54,893 bases of DNA from Acidobacteriota bacterium (GTDB lineage: Bacteria > Acidobacteriota > Aminicenantia > UBA2199). Shown piece after piece: positions 43,603 through 52,095 of the stretch. The notes below the pieces were generated by a model. The model had not been told where the DNA came from and did not search any database. It saw only the letters and a program-made list of their open reading frames with translations. The first letter of the stretch is position 1, and each line of letters starts with the position of its first letter. Position numbers and translations under genes: made by a program. Where the stretch lies: NCBI GenBank assembly GCA_025456205.1, contig JALOLA010000003.1, positions 1 through 54,893 of the forward strand, given 5' to 3'.

Positions 43603-44072
43603 TGAACGCTCTGAAACTGCTGGCCAGCGTGGTGGCCTGCCAGCTGGCCGGGGCCCTGGGAACCATTTTCACCAGCTCGGCCATCCCTGCCTGGTACGCC
43701 GGCCTGAAAAAGCCGGCGTTCACCCCGCCCAACTGGCTCTTCGCTCCCATGTGGATCAGCCTCTACCTGCTGATGGCCCTGGCCGCCTGGCTGGTTTGGC
43801 AGAAAGGTCTCGCGCACCCGGGCGTGCGCCAGGCCCTGGCCGTCTTCATCGCCCAGCTGCTGCTGAACGCGCTGTGGTCGCCCGTGTTCTTCGGCCTGCG
43901 GGCGCCGCTGGCCGGGGCGGCGGTCATCGTCCTGCTCTGGCTGGCCATCGCGCTCACGATCCTGCTTTTTTGGAGGATATCGCGACCGGCGGCGCTGCTG
44001 CTGATCCCCTACCTCCTCTGGGTCAGCCTGGCCACGGCATTGAACATTTCCATTTACCTGTTGAACCGTTGA
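43602..44072 (+). CDS. TspO/MBR-family membrane protein
   Basis: 156 residues, five membrane helices, the family's usual size. The signature WYAGLKKPAFTPPNWLFAPMW with WxxLxKPxxxPPxxxFxPxW spacing is intact, as is LNALWSPVFF in helix 3. Bacterial TspO binds porphyrins and is linked to oxidative or light-stress responses. One-base overlap with the FKBP stop indicates translational coupling. Confidence 0.93.
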   Translation: MNALKLLASVVACQLAGALGTIFTSSAIPAWYAGLKKPAFTPPNWLFAPMWISLYLLMALAAWLVWQKGLAHPGVRQALAVFIAQLLLNALWSPVFFGLRAPLAGAAVIVLLWLAIALTILLFWRISRPAALLLIPYLLWVSLATALNISIYLLNR

Positions 44073-44109
44073 GCGCCTGCCGCAAGCGGGCGCCAAAGCG
44101 AGGGAACCC

Positions 44110-45501
44110 ATGACCGAAGCCCTTAGAAAATCATTGCGCGAATCCCCGAAAGCCCGCTGGGCGGCCATGTGCGTCGCAGGCCTGGCCATGCTCTGCGGCT
44201 ATTTCATGGCCGACGTCATGGCCCCGCTGAAACCCATGCTGGAACAGCAGCTGGGCTGGACCAGCACCCAGTACGGCTTTTTTACCAGCGCCTACGGCTG
44301 GCTGAACGTCTTCCTGTTCATGCTGCTCATCGGCGGCATCATCCTGGACAAGATGGGCGTGCGCTTCACCGGACTGATGTCCACGGCATTGATGGTCGTC
44401 GGCGCGGCACTGAAGTATTTCGCCGTCACCCATGCCTTCGACCCCGCGCCGCTGCTGCAGAACGTGCCGGTCATCGGCGGCATGCCGCTGCAGGTTTACC
44501 TGGCCGGCCTCGGCTTCGCCATCTTCGGCGTCGGCGTCGAGGTGGCGGGGATCACCACCACCAAGCTCATCGTCAAGTGGTTCAAGGGCAAGGAGATGGC
44601 CCTGGCCATGGGCCTGCAGCTGGCCATGGCGCGCATGGGCACGGCCCTGGCCCTGATGATCAGCGCCCCCATCGCCGCCCGCTTCCAGTCCGTCGGGGCG
44701 CCGGTCCTGCTGGCCGTGGTCCTGCTCATCATCGGCTTCATCAGCTACATGGTCTACGGCATCATGGATCGCAAGCTCGACGCCTCGGAAACCGGCCAGG
44801 AATCCGCCGGCGAGGAGCCCTTCCGTCTCTCCGATATTTCCCTGATCCTGAAAAACAGGGGGTTCTGGTACATCTCGATGCTCTGCCTGCTTTTTTACTC
44901 GGCGGTGTTCCCCTTCCTCAAGTATGCCACCGACCTCATGGTGCAGAAATACCACGTCAAGCTGGCCCTGGCCGGGATCATCCCCGGCCTGCTGCCCTTC
45001 GGCAATATCTTCATGACCCCGTTCTTCGGCCGCATGATCGACCGCAAGGGCAAGGCGGCTTCCATCATGTTCCTGGGCTCGGCCATGCTGATCGCCGTCC
45101 ACTTCCTGTTCGCCGTCCCCCTGCTCAGCCATTGGATCATCGCCTTCCTGCTGATGCTCATCCTCGGCGTGGCCTTTTCCCTCGTCCCTTCCGCCATGTG
45201 GCCTTCCGTGCCCAAGCTGATCCCCGAGAAGCAGCTGGGCACCGCCTATGCTCTGATCTTCTACATCCAGAACTGGGGCCTGATGGGAGTGCCGCTCCTG
45301 ATCGGCTGGATTTTGGACCGCTATTGCATCGTCGCGCGCACCGTGGCGGCGGACGGCACGGCCGTGATCGCTTACAACTACACGCTCCCCATGCTGGTGT
45401 TCATGGGCTTCGGCATCCTGGGAGTGGTCTTCGCCTTCCTGCTGAAGGCCGAGGACAAGCGCAAGGGCTACGGCCTCGAGCTGCCCTCCAGCGCCAGGTA
45501 G
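44110..45501 (+). CDS. Major facilitator superfamily transporter
   Basis: 463 residues, 12 membrane helices. The loop after helix 2 has LDKMGVRFTGLMST, a variant of the MFS motif A, with a repeat-like FFGRMIDRKGKAASIM in the second half. A hydrophilic central loop (about 222-245) separates the halves. There is a family resemblance to the oxalate/formate or nitrate-type MFS carriers, but the substrate is not evident. GCGAGGGAA precedes the ATG. The gene ends in a strong terminator at 45513-45549. Confidence 0.9.
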   Translation: MTEALRKSLRESPKARWAAMCVAGLAMLCGYFMADVMAPLKPMLEQQLGWTSTQYGFFTSAYGWLNVFLFMLLIGGIILDKMGVRFTGLMSTALMVVGAALKYFAVTHAFDPAPLLQNVPVIGGMPLQVYLAGLGFAIFGVGVEVAGITTTKLIVKWFKGKEMALAMGLQLAMARMGTALALMISAPIAARFQSVGAPVLLAVVLLIIGFISYMVYGIMDRKLDASETGQESAGEEPFRLSDISLILKNRGFWYISMLCLLFYSAVFPFLKYATDLMVQKYHVKLALAGIIPGLLPFGNIFMTPFFGRMIDRKGKAASIMFLGSAMLIAVHFLFAVPLLSHWIIAFLLMLILGVAFSLVPSAMWPSVPKLIPEKQLGTAYALIFYIQNWGLMGVPLLIGWILDRYCIVARTVAADGTAVIAYNYTLPMLVFMGFGILGVVFAFLLKAEDKRKGYGLELPSSAR

Positions 45502-45512
45502 CGCGCCGGGAA

Positions 45513-45549
45513 TATCCGCTTCGCCCTGTTGGCGGATAACGTTTTTTTT
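45513..45549 (+). terminator. Rho-independent terminator after MFS gene
   Basis: TATCCGC (45513-45519) pairs with GCGGATA (45532-45538) and is followed after ACG by eight T residues. Confidence 0.85.
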
Positions 45550-45619
45550 CGTTACAGGAAAGGACCGCCCCGCCTTGGGCAGCGGGCACGCTGCCGTAAG
45601 GCGCTGGTACGGCCGGCGG

Positions 45620-45934
45620 TTACTGAGGCTCCTCGGGTGCAGGTACAGGCCCGGCGCCGGCAGGCGTGACCGGCCCCGGTGGCGAGGAGCGTGGCGCCTG
45701 GGGCCTGCGGGGGCGGCCGCTCCGGTTCTCGTCGGGATCGTACTCGCGGTTTTCGCCCTCGATCCCGTGGCGGTAGGCCCGGACCTTGTTCAGGACGTCG
45801 GTCAGGGAATTTTTCACCTTGAGCTCCTCGCCGCTGAGCAGGGTGATGACCGTGAGCGGCCCCGGCCGGATCTCCCCTATCTGGTCGACGTTCAGCATGA
45901 ACTCCAGCCCGTCATGGCGAAACAAGCGGATCAT
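45620..45934 (-). CDS. FlbD-like protein with proline-rich tail
   Basis: 104 residues. Residues 1-55 match the small flagellar protein FlbD (MIRLFRHDGLEFMLNVDQIGEIRPGPLTVITLLSGEELKVKNSLTDVLNKV). The remaining 45 residues are a charged, Pro/Arg-rich, low-complexity tail not found in typical 65-75-residue FlbD. No flagellar gene is nearby, so either a remote flagellar locus exists or the fold is used elsewhere. It has its own promoter and GGAGG before the ATG. Confidence 0.8.
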   Translation of the reverse strand: MIRLFRHDGLEFMLNVDQIGEIRPGPLTVITLLSGEELKVKNSLTDVLNKVRAYRHGIEGENREYDPDENRSGRPRRPQAPRSSPPGPVTPAGAGPVPAPEEPQ

Positions 45935-45989
45935 TTATCTATGCCTCCACGCAAGATCGACTCAGGGTCCGGCCCGGTGGGCCTTCCCA

Positions 45990-46018
45990 ATCATACCATC
46001 AATCCCGGCCCTGCACAA
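45990..46018 (-). promoter_or_regulatory. Promoter for FlbD-like gene
   Basis: TTGTGC (46018-46013), 17 nt, TATGAT (45995-45990). Confidence 0.5.
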
Positions 46019-46044
46019 TCGCTGCCCGGCAGCGCCCGCCGGGA

Positions 46045-46073
46045 TTGACTTTGGACGGTGCCGCGCCTATAGT
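46045..46073 (+). promoter_or_regulatory. Leaderless-type promoter for methyltransferase gene
   Basis: TTGACT (46045-46050), 17 nt, TATAGT (46068-46073), then 6 nt (CCGGGG) and ATG 46080. Confidence 0.75.
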
Positions 46074-46079
46074 CCGGGG

Positions 46080-46832
46080 ATGGACGCCGGCAGGACCATC
46101 GAGCATTACAAGCTGCAGGCCGGATGGCTGGCCCCGTCGCGCCATTATCTCTACCGCAGGTCGGGCCTGGCGCACTGCCGCCGCATCCTCGACCTCGGCT
46201 GCGGCTGCGGCGTCATCAGCGACGAACTGCGCCGGGTCAGCGGGCAGCCGGTGCTGGGCATCGACCGCGACCCGGAGATGGTGACCGCGGCCCGGGAGCA
46301 TTTCGCGGGCAACGAGTACATGCTCGCCGACGAGCGCGCCCTGGCCAGGAAAGGAATGCGCTTCGACATGATCGTTCTATCCTTCGTGCTGATGTGGCAA
46401 AAGCGACCTCTGCCTTTTTTGCGCCGGGTCAGGAAGCTGCTGGCGCCGAACGGCACCCTGCTGGTGCTCGCCGAGCCTGACTATGGGGGCCGGATCGACT
46501 ACCCGGAGCCGCTCGACTTCCTGAAGGACATCTTCAGCGGCCACATCCTGCAGGCCGGGGGCGATCCCTTCATCGGCCGCCGGCTCGCCGTCCTGCTGCG
46601 CCGCGCCGGCTTCAAGGCCGAAGTGGAACTGGCCAGCTGCCTGGGCTTTCCCGCCGGCGTGCCGGCGCCGGCCTGGGAACGCGAATGGGAATTCTGGCAG
46701 GAGCTGGCCGGCTTTTCCGACGCGACGCTGAAGCGCATCCTGCGCCTGGAGAAGAGCGCGGCCGCCCGCGGCGAGCGGCTGGTGCTGTTCCCCGTCTTCT
46801 GCGCCCTGGCCCGGCCGCTGCCAGGGCGCTGA
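46080..46832 (+). CDS. Class I SAM-dependent methyltransferase
   Basis: 250 residues. Motif I ILDLGCGCGVIS binds SAM, LGIDRDPEMV is the acidic loop after strand 2, and FDMIVLSFVLMW is motif IV. LLAPNGTLLVLAEPDYGG is the post-motif strand typical of UbiE/COQ5-like small-molecule methyltransferases. The substrate is unknown; TMs and signal are absent. The start is set by the leaderless promoter. Convergent with the pseudokinase-TonB gene, 46 nt away. Confidence 0.88.
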   Translation: MDAGRTIEHYKLQAGWLAPSRHYLYRRSGLAHCRRILDLGCGCGVISDELRRVSGQPVLGIDRDPEMVTAAREHFAGNEYMLADERALARKGMRFDMIVLSFVLMWQKRPLPFLRRVRKLLAPNGTLLVLAEPDYGGRIDYPEPLDFLKDIFSGHILQAGGDPFIGRRLAVLLRRAGFKAEVELASCLGFPAGVPAPAWEREWEFWQELAGFSDATLKRILRLEKSAAARGERLVLFPVFCALARPLPGR

Positions 46833-46878
46833 CCTTGCGGGGGGCGGCTCCCCTGAAACGGCGGCCGGCTCCCGTTCG

Positions 46879-48702
46879 CTAGAAAGCGAACTTGAACGGG
46901 ACGGACAACCAGACCTTCACCTTGACGTTGTCCTTCTGGGCCGGCGAATATTTCCAGTTCTGCAGGGTTTCCTCGATCAAGGCCTTGATGTCGCTGGGGA
47001 CGTTGCCGGTCAGTATCTTGATCTTGGCCACGTTGCCGTTCTCGTCGACCATGATGGTGGTCATGATGGTCATGGTCTTTCCCTTGTACTTGGTTTTCAT
47101 CGAACTGGAGATGGCCGGCGCGCTCCCGGACAACTTGGCCGGCTGGATGGTAACCTCGTTGATCGGGACCTGGTCTCCCGTCTTGGTCTTGGCGGCCTCG
47201 GCCCGCTTCTTCTCTTCCTCCAGCTTCTTCTGTTCTTCTTCGGCCTTGATGCGACCCAGCTCTTCCTCTTGCTGCTGCTGCCTCTTGGATTCCTCGAGCA
47301 GCCGGGCCTCTTCCTCGGATTTCTTCTGGGCCAGTTCCTGCTCCTTGATGCGTTTTTCATCCTCGAACTTGCGGATCTTCTGCTCGGCTTCCGCCCTCTT
47401 TTTTTCATCGGCGATGGTGGCCTGCTCGGCTTTCATTTTCAGCAGCTCATCCGTCATCGCTTTCAACTGCGCCGTCTGGGCTTCCATCTCCTTGGCGCGC
47501 CGGAGGTTTTCCTGCTCGACCCTGGACGCCGCCTCGATGGCCTGCTGCTTGGCCTCCCTGGCCGTTTTCGATGAGTTCCAGGCCAGGAATCCGCCGAGGG
47601 CGAGGGCGAGGGCGACAACGCCCAGAACCGGCCACAGCCATCCCGGCGCCTTCTTGCGCTCGTCCAGGCCCTCCAGGATGCCGCTGACCAGGTCTTCCTT
47701 GCCCTGCTGGGTCGTCGGCGCCTCTTTCTTGGGCTCGGGGACCATGTAGGCCAGCTCGTGCTTCAGGACCTTTTCCTCCTCTTCGACCGCCTCGCCATAG
47801 AGCGAATTCATGAAATAGGCCAGGTTGAAGGTGATGGAGGAAAGCTCCTCGATATGGAAGTAGGTGGCGACGAAATCCTTGAATTCCTTGATGGTCAGGA
47901 AACGCTTCAGCGGGTCGGGGTTCAGGGTCTTTTTGAAGAAGGTGATGACGTTGGTGAGAAAATTCTTGTCGGTGGAAGGCATGTACTGCTTGAACGTCAG
48001 GTTGGCGAACTTGGCATCGAAGTCCTCGCCGCTGGAGTAGGAAAAGTACTTGCCCGTCAGGATGCGGTAGATCAGGTAGCCCAGGTGGTAGATGTCGCTC
48101 TGGGCGACGATGCGCTCCTTGCGGATGAACTCGGGGGTCAGCCAGGCGCCGTAGCGCTTTTCCGTCTCGGAATAGAACGCATCGTTCTTCTCCAGGTACT
48201 GGAATATTCCGTAGTTCTTGAGGAAGATCTTGCCGTCGTAGTGCACCAGGATGTTGTCCGGGGTCAGGAAGCCGTGGTACGACCTCTCGCCGCTGACGAT
48301 GATCGACGATCCGACCTCGATGATGTCGGCGATGGCGATGCTGATGGACATGGCCAGGTCGAAGTTGATGGGCATGCCCTTCTTCTCGGCGTCGACCAGG
48401 ATCTGCTCGAAGTTCTTGCCCTTGAAATAATCGAAGACCAGCTGGCTGCCCTTTTCGCCGACGTTGATCTTCTCCGGGGAATACAGGAACGGGATGTTGG
48501 ACTTCCTGATGCCCTCGAGCAGGAGCTTGACCCGCTTCCACATGTCGGCGTTGCCGGCGATCGAGGGGCTGACCTCGCAGAGGACCTTATGGCCCGTGGG
48601 CCTGCGGTTCTGCACCGGGGCCACGCGGTAGTTGATGCCCATGGTGTCCGAGAAGAGGTCGCGATAGTACACGTACTCGTTCATCACCTTGTATTCTTTC
48701 AT
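46879..48702 (-). CDS. Pseudokinase - membrane helix - coiled coil - TonB C-terminal fusion
   Basis: 607 residues. Residues about 35-285 have a protein-kinase fold (LVFDYFKGKNFEQIL hinge, DIYHLGYLIYRILTGKYF, DPLKRFLTIKEF). The catalytic loop reads YHGFLTPDN (F145 where Asp is required, T for Lys) and DFG is replaced by KNYG (N163), so it is a pseudokinase. A helix (355-375) crosses the inner membrane. A very long charged coiled coil (about 380-505) would span the periplasm. Residues 512-607 are a TonB C-terminal domain (VDENGNVAKIKILTG, LQNWKYSPA, VKVWLSVPFKFAF). This would let cytoplasmic signals influence energy transfer to outer-membrane receptors. Start at 48702 has GAGG upstream. Confidence 0.85.
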   Translation of the reverse strand: MKEYKVMNEYVYYRDLFSDTMGINYRVAPVQNRRPTGHKVLCEVSPSIAGNADMWKRVKLLLEGIRKSNIPFLYSPEKINVGEKGSQLVFDYFKGKNFEQILVDAEKKGMPINFDLAMSISIAIADIIEVGSSIIVSGERSYHGFLTPDNILVHYDGKIFLKNYGIFQYLEKNDAFYSETEKRYGAWLTPEFIRKERIVAQSDIYHLGYLIYRILTGKYFSYSSGEDFDAKFANLTFKQYMPSTDKNFLTNVITFFKKTLNPDPLKRFLTIKEFKDFVATYFHIEELSSITFNLAYFMNSLYGEAVEEEEKVLKHELAYMVPEPKKEAPTTQQGKEDLVSGILEGLDERKKAPGWLWPVLGVVALALALGGFLAWNSSKTAREAKQQAIEAASRVEQENLRRAKEMEAQTAQLKAMTDELLKMKAEQATIADEKKRAEAEQKIRKFEDEKRIKEQELAQKKSEEEARLLEESKRQQQQEEELGRIKAEEEQKKLEEEKKRAEAAKTKTGDQVPINEVTIQPAKLSGSAPAISSSMKTKYKGKTMTIMTTIMVDENGNVAKIKILTGNVPSDIKALIEETLQNWKYSPAQKDNVKVKVWLSVPFKFAF

Positions 48703-48732
48703 TTTTTTACCTCGCTTTTTAGTCTGCACTGC

Positions 48733-48761
48733 AATATATAAAACAAAAAAGTTATTTTCAA
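48733..48761 (-). promoter_or_regulatory. Promoter for pseudokinase-TonB gene
   Basis: TTGAAA (48761-48756), 17 nt T-rich spacer, TATATT (48738-48733). The flanks are strongly AT-rich. Confidence 0.75.
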
Positions 48762-48806
48762 TAGGGAAAAATGTTTTTTCGCGATTTTCCCCTGCGGGGC
48801 AGTGGT

Positions 48807-48835
48807 TTGAAAACAGGACGGGCCTGTGCTAGAAT
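48807..48835 (+). promoter_or_regulatory. Promoter for thioredoxin-fold operon
   Basis: TTGAAA (48807-48812), 17 nt, TAGAAT (48830-48835). The leader is about 35 nt, with AAGGAGG before ATG 48878. Confidence 0.75.
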
Positions 48836-48877
48836 CGGCTCGTCCAGGCCGTCTCGATGAGCCTTCAAGGAGGTCCA

Positions 48878-50104
48878 ATGGCAAAGAAGATCGGATGGGT
48901 CGTTTGCATGCTCGCGGCACTCGGCGCCTGCTCGCCGCGGCCGGCCCGCGAGCAGGCGGAAGCGCTGTCCCGCTCGTATGCCGAACTGACCGAGCGCTTC
49001 GACCTCATGAACGACCGCTTGAACGAAAAGATGCGGGCGGCGGGACCCCGGCAGCAGGGCGAGACGCTCGCCGCCGAATACAACCGCATCCAGGGCGACC
49101 GCAAGCTGGAACTGGAAAAGCTGCTGCAGCGGAACAAGGAAGCCCGCGGCAGCGACGCGCTGGACCTCGTGCGCAGCAAGATCATGATCGAGATCGGGCG
49201 CTTCGACGACGCCGAGGCGATCGTCGACCGCCTGAGCGCAAAAAAAGCGGGGATCGGCGCCGAGGCGCAGCTGCAAAAAGTGATCCTGCACCTGGTCCGC
49301 CGCCGCCTTCCCGAAGCGGCGACCCTCTTCCGGGAGATCGCCCCGGCGATCGGCAGCGACCCGCAGTTCCACAATGTGTGCCTGGCCCTGGCGTTCTCGC
49401 ATCCCGATCCCGCAGCGCGCGAGGAGTTCTCGCTGAAGCTGATCGACTCGCCGCAGCTGCCGCTCCGTGTCCGCCCGCTGCTCCCCAGGGTCCATGCCAA
49501 CCTGGCCATGCTGGCCAAGGAAAGCCGTCAGGTCGCCAAGGCCATCGCCCACCTGGACAACGCCCTGGCCCTTGAGAGCGACACGGCCTTGAAGGCGTCA
49601 TGGGAAGGCGAGCGCAGCCAGCTGCGGCTGCTGGACCAGGCGCCGCCCCCCCTCGAGGCCGACCACTGGCTCAATGCCCAGCCGCCGCCCCTTCCGTCAC
49701 TGAAAGGCAAGGTGGTGGTCATCGACTTCTGGGCGCCCTGGTGCAGTCCCTGCCGCATGGTGATGCCGGCCTTGCAGGAGCAGTACCGCAAGCACCGCGA
49801 TAAGGGGCTGCTGGTCATCGGCTACACCCGCCTTTACGGCCGCTACAGCGACGACCTGGAAAAAAAACCGCAGGTCGCCCCCAGCGAGGAGCTCTCGCTG
49901 ATCCGCAGGTTTATCGACCGCAACAAGATCAGTTACCCGATCGCCGTTTCCACCGAGGGGCGGGCCTTCGACTCCTATGCGGTGACGGCGATCCCCACCA
50001 TGGCCTTCATCGACCGCAAGGGCAACATCGCTTATTTCAAGACGGGCGCCGGCACCCTGAAGCAGATCGAGGACAAGATCACGGCCCTGCTGGCGGAGGA
50101 ATGA
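48878..50104 (+). CDS. Lipoprotein with helical repeats and C-terminal TlpA-like thioredoxin domain
   Basis: 408 residues. The lipobox MLAALGAC puts the lipidated Cys near residue 18. Residues about 25-250 are helical, TPR-like (IGRFDDAEAIVDRLSAKKAG, AKESRQVAKAIAHLDNALALES). The C-terminal TlpA/ResA-like domain has FWAPWCSPCRMVMPAL with a WCxPC active site and a conserved cis-Pro (TAIPTMAFID). A membrane-tethered periplasmic thiol oxidoreductase is expected. The start has AAGGAGG 4 nt upstream; ATG 48857 would add seven residues before the signal. The stop overlaps the next thioredoxin gene (ATGA). Confidence 0.9.
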   Translation: MAKKIGWVVCMLAALGACSPRPAREQAEALSRSYAELTERFDLMNDRLNEKMRAAGPRQQGETLAAEYNRIQGDRKLELEKLLQRNKEARGSDALDLVRSKIMIEIGRFDDAEAIVDRLSAKKAGIGAEAQLQKVILHLVRRRLPEAATLFREIAPAIGSDPQFHNVCLALAFSHPDPAAREEFSLKLIDSPQLPLRVRPLLPRVHANLAMLAKESRQVAKAIAHLDNALALESDTALKASWEGERSQLRLLDQAPPPLEADHWLNAQPPPLPSLKGKVVVIDFWAPWCSPCRMVMPALQEQYRKHRDKGLLVIGYTRLYGRYSDDLEKKPQVAPSEELSLIRRFIDRNKISYPIAVSTEGRAFDSYAVTAIPTMAFIDRKGNIAYFKTGAGTLKQIEDKITALLAEE

Positions 50105-50409
50105 TGGAAAAGATCAACTCGGCGGAATTGGATGCCAGGCTTCAGGCCTCGCCTTTCGTCATTCTTGATTTCTCCTCTCCCGGTTGCGCTCCCTGCAAAA
50201 AGATCGCCCAGGCGCTCCCGGGATTGCTGGCGGAACTGCAGCCTGCCGCCGTGGCTGCCTACGAGGTCGACATCACCACCGACGCGGCGGTCGCCGCCCG
50301 CTATTTCGTGCTGGGCGTACCGACCCTGATCGCCTTCCGGGAGGGGCGCGAGGTCGCCCGTTTCACCTCCCTCCCCAAAGCCGACACAATCCGCCGCCTC
50401 CTGTCCTGA
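50101..50409 (+). CDS. Thioredoxin-like protein
   Basis: 102 residues, cytoplasmic (no signal). DFSSPGCAPCKKIAQALP carries a CxxC with CAPC, and VPTLIAFREGREVARF has the cis-Pro strand. The active site is GCAPC rather than WCGPC, so its redox potential and partners may differ from housekeeping thioredoxin. The ATG overlaps the preceding TGA (start 50101 or 50104), so it is co-translated with the TlpA-like lipoprotein. A reductant for another member of this operon is possible. Confidence 0.88.
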   Translation: MMEKINSAELDARLQASPFVILDFSSPGCAPCKKIAQALPGLLAELQPAAVAAYEVDITTDAAVAARYFVLGVPTLIAFREGREVARFTSLPKADTIRRLLS

Positions 50410-50485
50410 AAATGGGACATAAGATGCCCCCGGGATCCAGTTGCGCTTGGCACGCAGAATGCTTTCAATCGGTCGGAGGTTCAAC

Positions 50486-51154
50486 ATGAAACGTACCGCG
50501 ATATGGCTATCTATCCTGTGCCTGGGTTCGGGAATGATATTTTCCCAGAGTGTCAACATGAAAATGGGACTGTTCTTCCCGCGCATGCAGTCCGACCTCT
50601 GGGAAACCAACCTGGAGAACCTGACCCTCAGCAGGCCCGACATGGTGAATGCGTATTACGGCGGCGAGTATGAATTCTATTTCCACCGCCACGCCTCATT
50701 TTCACTGGAGGTCGGCAGCTACGCCCGCAGTTATTACGCCCAGTATCGCGACTACACTTTCCAGGACGGCAGCCCGGTCTTCCAGAATGTTTCCCTGCGC
50801 ATCGTGCCGATCGAGGCCAATCTGAAACTCTACCCCCTGGGCCATCGGACGCGCTTTTTCCCGTTCATCGGCGCCGGCGCCGGCGTCTACGCCTGGACCT
50901 ACCAGCAATGGGGGTCATTCATCAACTTCGAGGATGACAGCATCAACGACGGGTTCGCCGAAACGCGCCGGTTCGCCTTCGGCCTCAACGGCCGTTTCGG
51001 GCTCGTTTTCCGCTTCCATTCCCGGCTGGGGATCGCCCTGGAGGGGAAGTACCAGCATCTGCGCGGGCGCCTGTCCGAATTCTTCCAGGGCTTTGAGCCC
51101 CTGGACCTGGGAGGCTTCTCGGCCAATGCCAGCATCAACCTGTTCCTCCGCTAA
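50486..51154 (+). CDS. Outer-membrane beta-barrel protein, small
   Basis: 222 residues with a signal peptide (MKRTAIWLSILCLGSGMIFSQ). The mature part has eight or so amphipathic strands (YYGGEYEFYFHRHASFSLEVGSYARS, RTRFFPFIGAGAGVYAW, FAFGLNGRFGLVFRFH), the pattern of OmpW/OmpA-like eight-stranded barrels, ending ANASINLFLR. CGGAGG precedes the ATG. It is followed 7 nt downstream by the GWxTD lipoprotein gene. Ligand unknown. Confidence 0.8.
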   Translation: MKRTAIWLSILCLGSGMIFSQSVNMKMGLFFPRMQSDLWETNLENLTLSRPDMVNAYYGGEYEFYFHRHASFSLEVGSYARSYYAQYRDYTFQDGSPVFQNVSLRIVPIEANLKLYPLGHRTRFFPFIGAGAGVYAWTYQQWGSFINFEDDSINDGFAETRRFAFGLNGRFGLVFRFHSRLGIALEGKYQHLRGRLSEFFQGFEPLDLGGFSANASINLFLR

Positions 51155-51161
51155 GGCCATC

Positions 51162-52055
51162 ATGGCCATCCGCACGGGCGCGCTGGCCCTGCTGCTGGCC
51201 CTGGCGGCATCCTGCGGCGCCGGTTCCAGGGCGATCGAGCGCGACCCCTATTTCGAGTCCTTCTACGAGAAGACCCGGCTGATCATGACCGACGAGGAGG
51301 TGCAGATCTACAAGCACCTCGCTGATGCCGGCGCCAGGGAGGAGTTCATCGAGGAATTCTGGCAGAAGCGGGACCCGCTGCCGGACACGGCAGAGAACGA
51401 GGCCCGCGACGAGTTCGCCAGGCGCATCGCCTACGCCAACCGCTGGTTCAGGGAGAACCGGTCCGCCGGGCGCGGCTGGGACACCCCCAGGGGGCGCATC
51501 CTCATCCAGCTGGGCGAGCCCGACAACCGCTACCTGAACGACATGATCAACGACCCGAACGTCAAGGGCATCGAGCGCTGGGTCTACTATGCCTACCAGC
51601 TGGAGCTGGTCTTCGTCGACAGCGCCGGCTTCGGCGAATACAAGCTGAGGAGCTGGCCGCCCGAACTGCTGAGCGCCATCGATCATGCCCGCTTCGCGGT
51701 CAACCCCGCCACCGGCGGTGCGAAGGGCTCCGTGCTCACCTTCCAGGCGGGCTACCGCGACGGCCGGATCTCGATCGCCGTGCCCCTGAAAAGGGTCCGC
51801 TTCAGCGAGAGCGCCGAGACCATCCAGGCCGACTTTCGGGTCACGGTCTACGTTTACCGGGATTACGCCAAGGTCGACACGCGCGTCCTCGACCAGCGCC
51901 TGCAATTCCCCAGGCAGGGACTGCCGGGCGGCAAGAACGTCGATTTTTCCCTGCCCCTGCCCCTAACGGCGAAGGGGAGGTATTTTCTCGATGTCATCCT
52001 GCAGGACCTCCTGACCGGGGCGCGGTCGCGCGACTTCGTCGATTTCAAGCTGTAG
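51162..52055 (+). CDS. GWxTD-domain lipoprotein
   Basis: 297 residues. The lipobox LLALAASC places the lipidated Cys at about residue 18. Family features are FIEEFWQKRDP, then the hallmark GRGWDTPRGRILIQLGEPD (here GWDTP instead of GWxTD), and WVYYAYQLELVFVDSAGFG. A beta-sandwich C-terminal half follows. GWxTD proteins are common in Acidobacteriota and Bacteroidota and are of unknown function; an envelope role follows from the lipobox. Co-directional with the barrel gene. Confidence 0.88.
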   Translation: MAIRTGALALLLALAASCGAGSRAIERDPYFESFYEKTRLIMTDEEVQIYKHLADAGAREEFIEEFWQKRDPLPDTAENEARDEFARRIAYANRWFRENRSAGRGWDTPRGRILIQLGEPDNRYLNDMINDPNVKGIERWVYYAYQLELVFVDSAGFGEYKLRSWPPELLSAIDHARFAVNPATGGAKGSVLTFQAGYRDGRISIAVPLKRVRFSESAETIQADFRVTVYVYRDYAKVDTRVLDQRLQFPRQGLPGGKNVDFSLPLPLTAKGRYFLDVILQDLLTGARSRDFVDFKL

Positions 52056-52095
52056 GGCCATGCCCGGCGGGCAGCGGCCGTGCCGGAGACCATGA

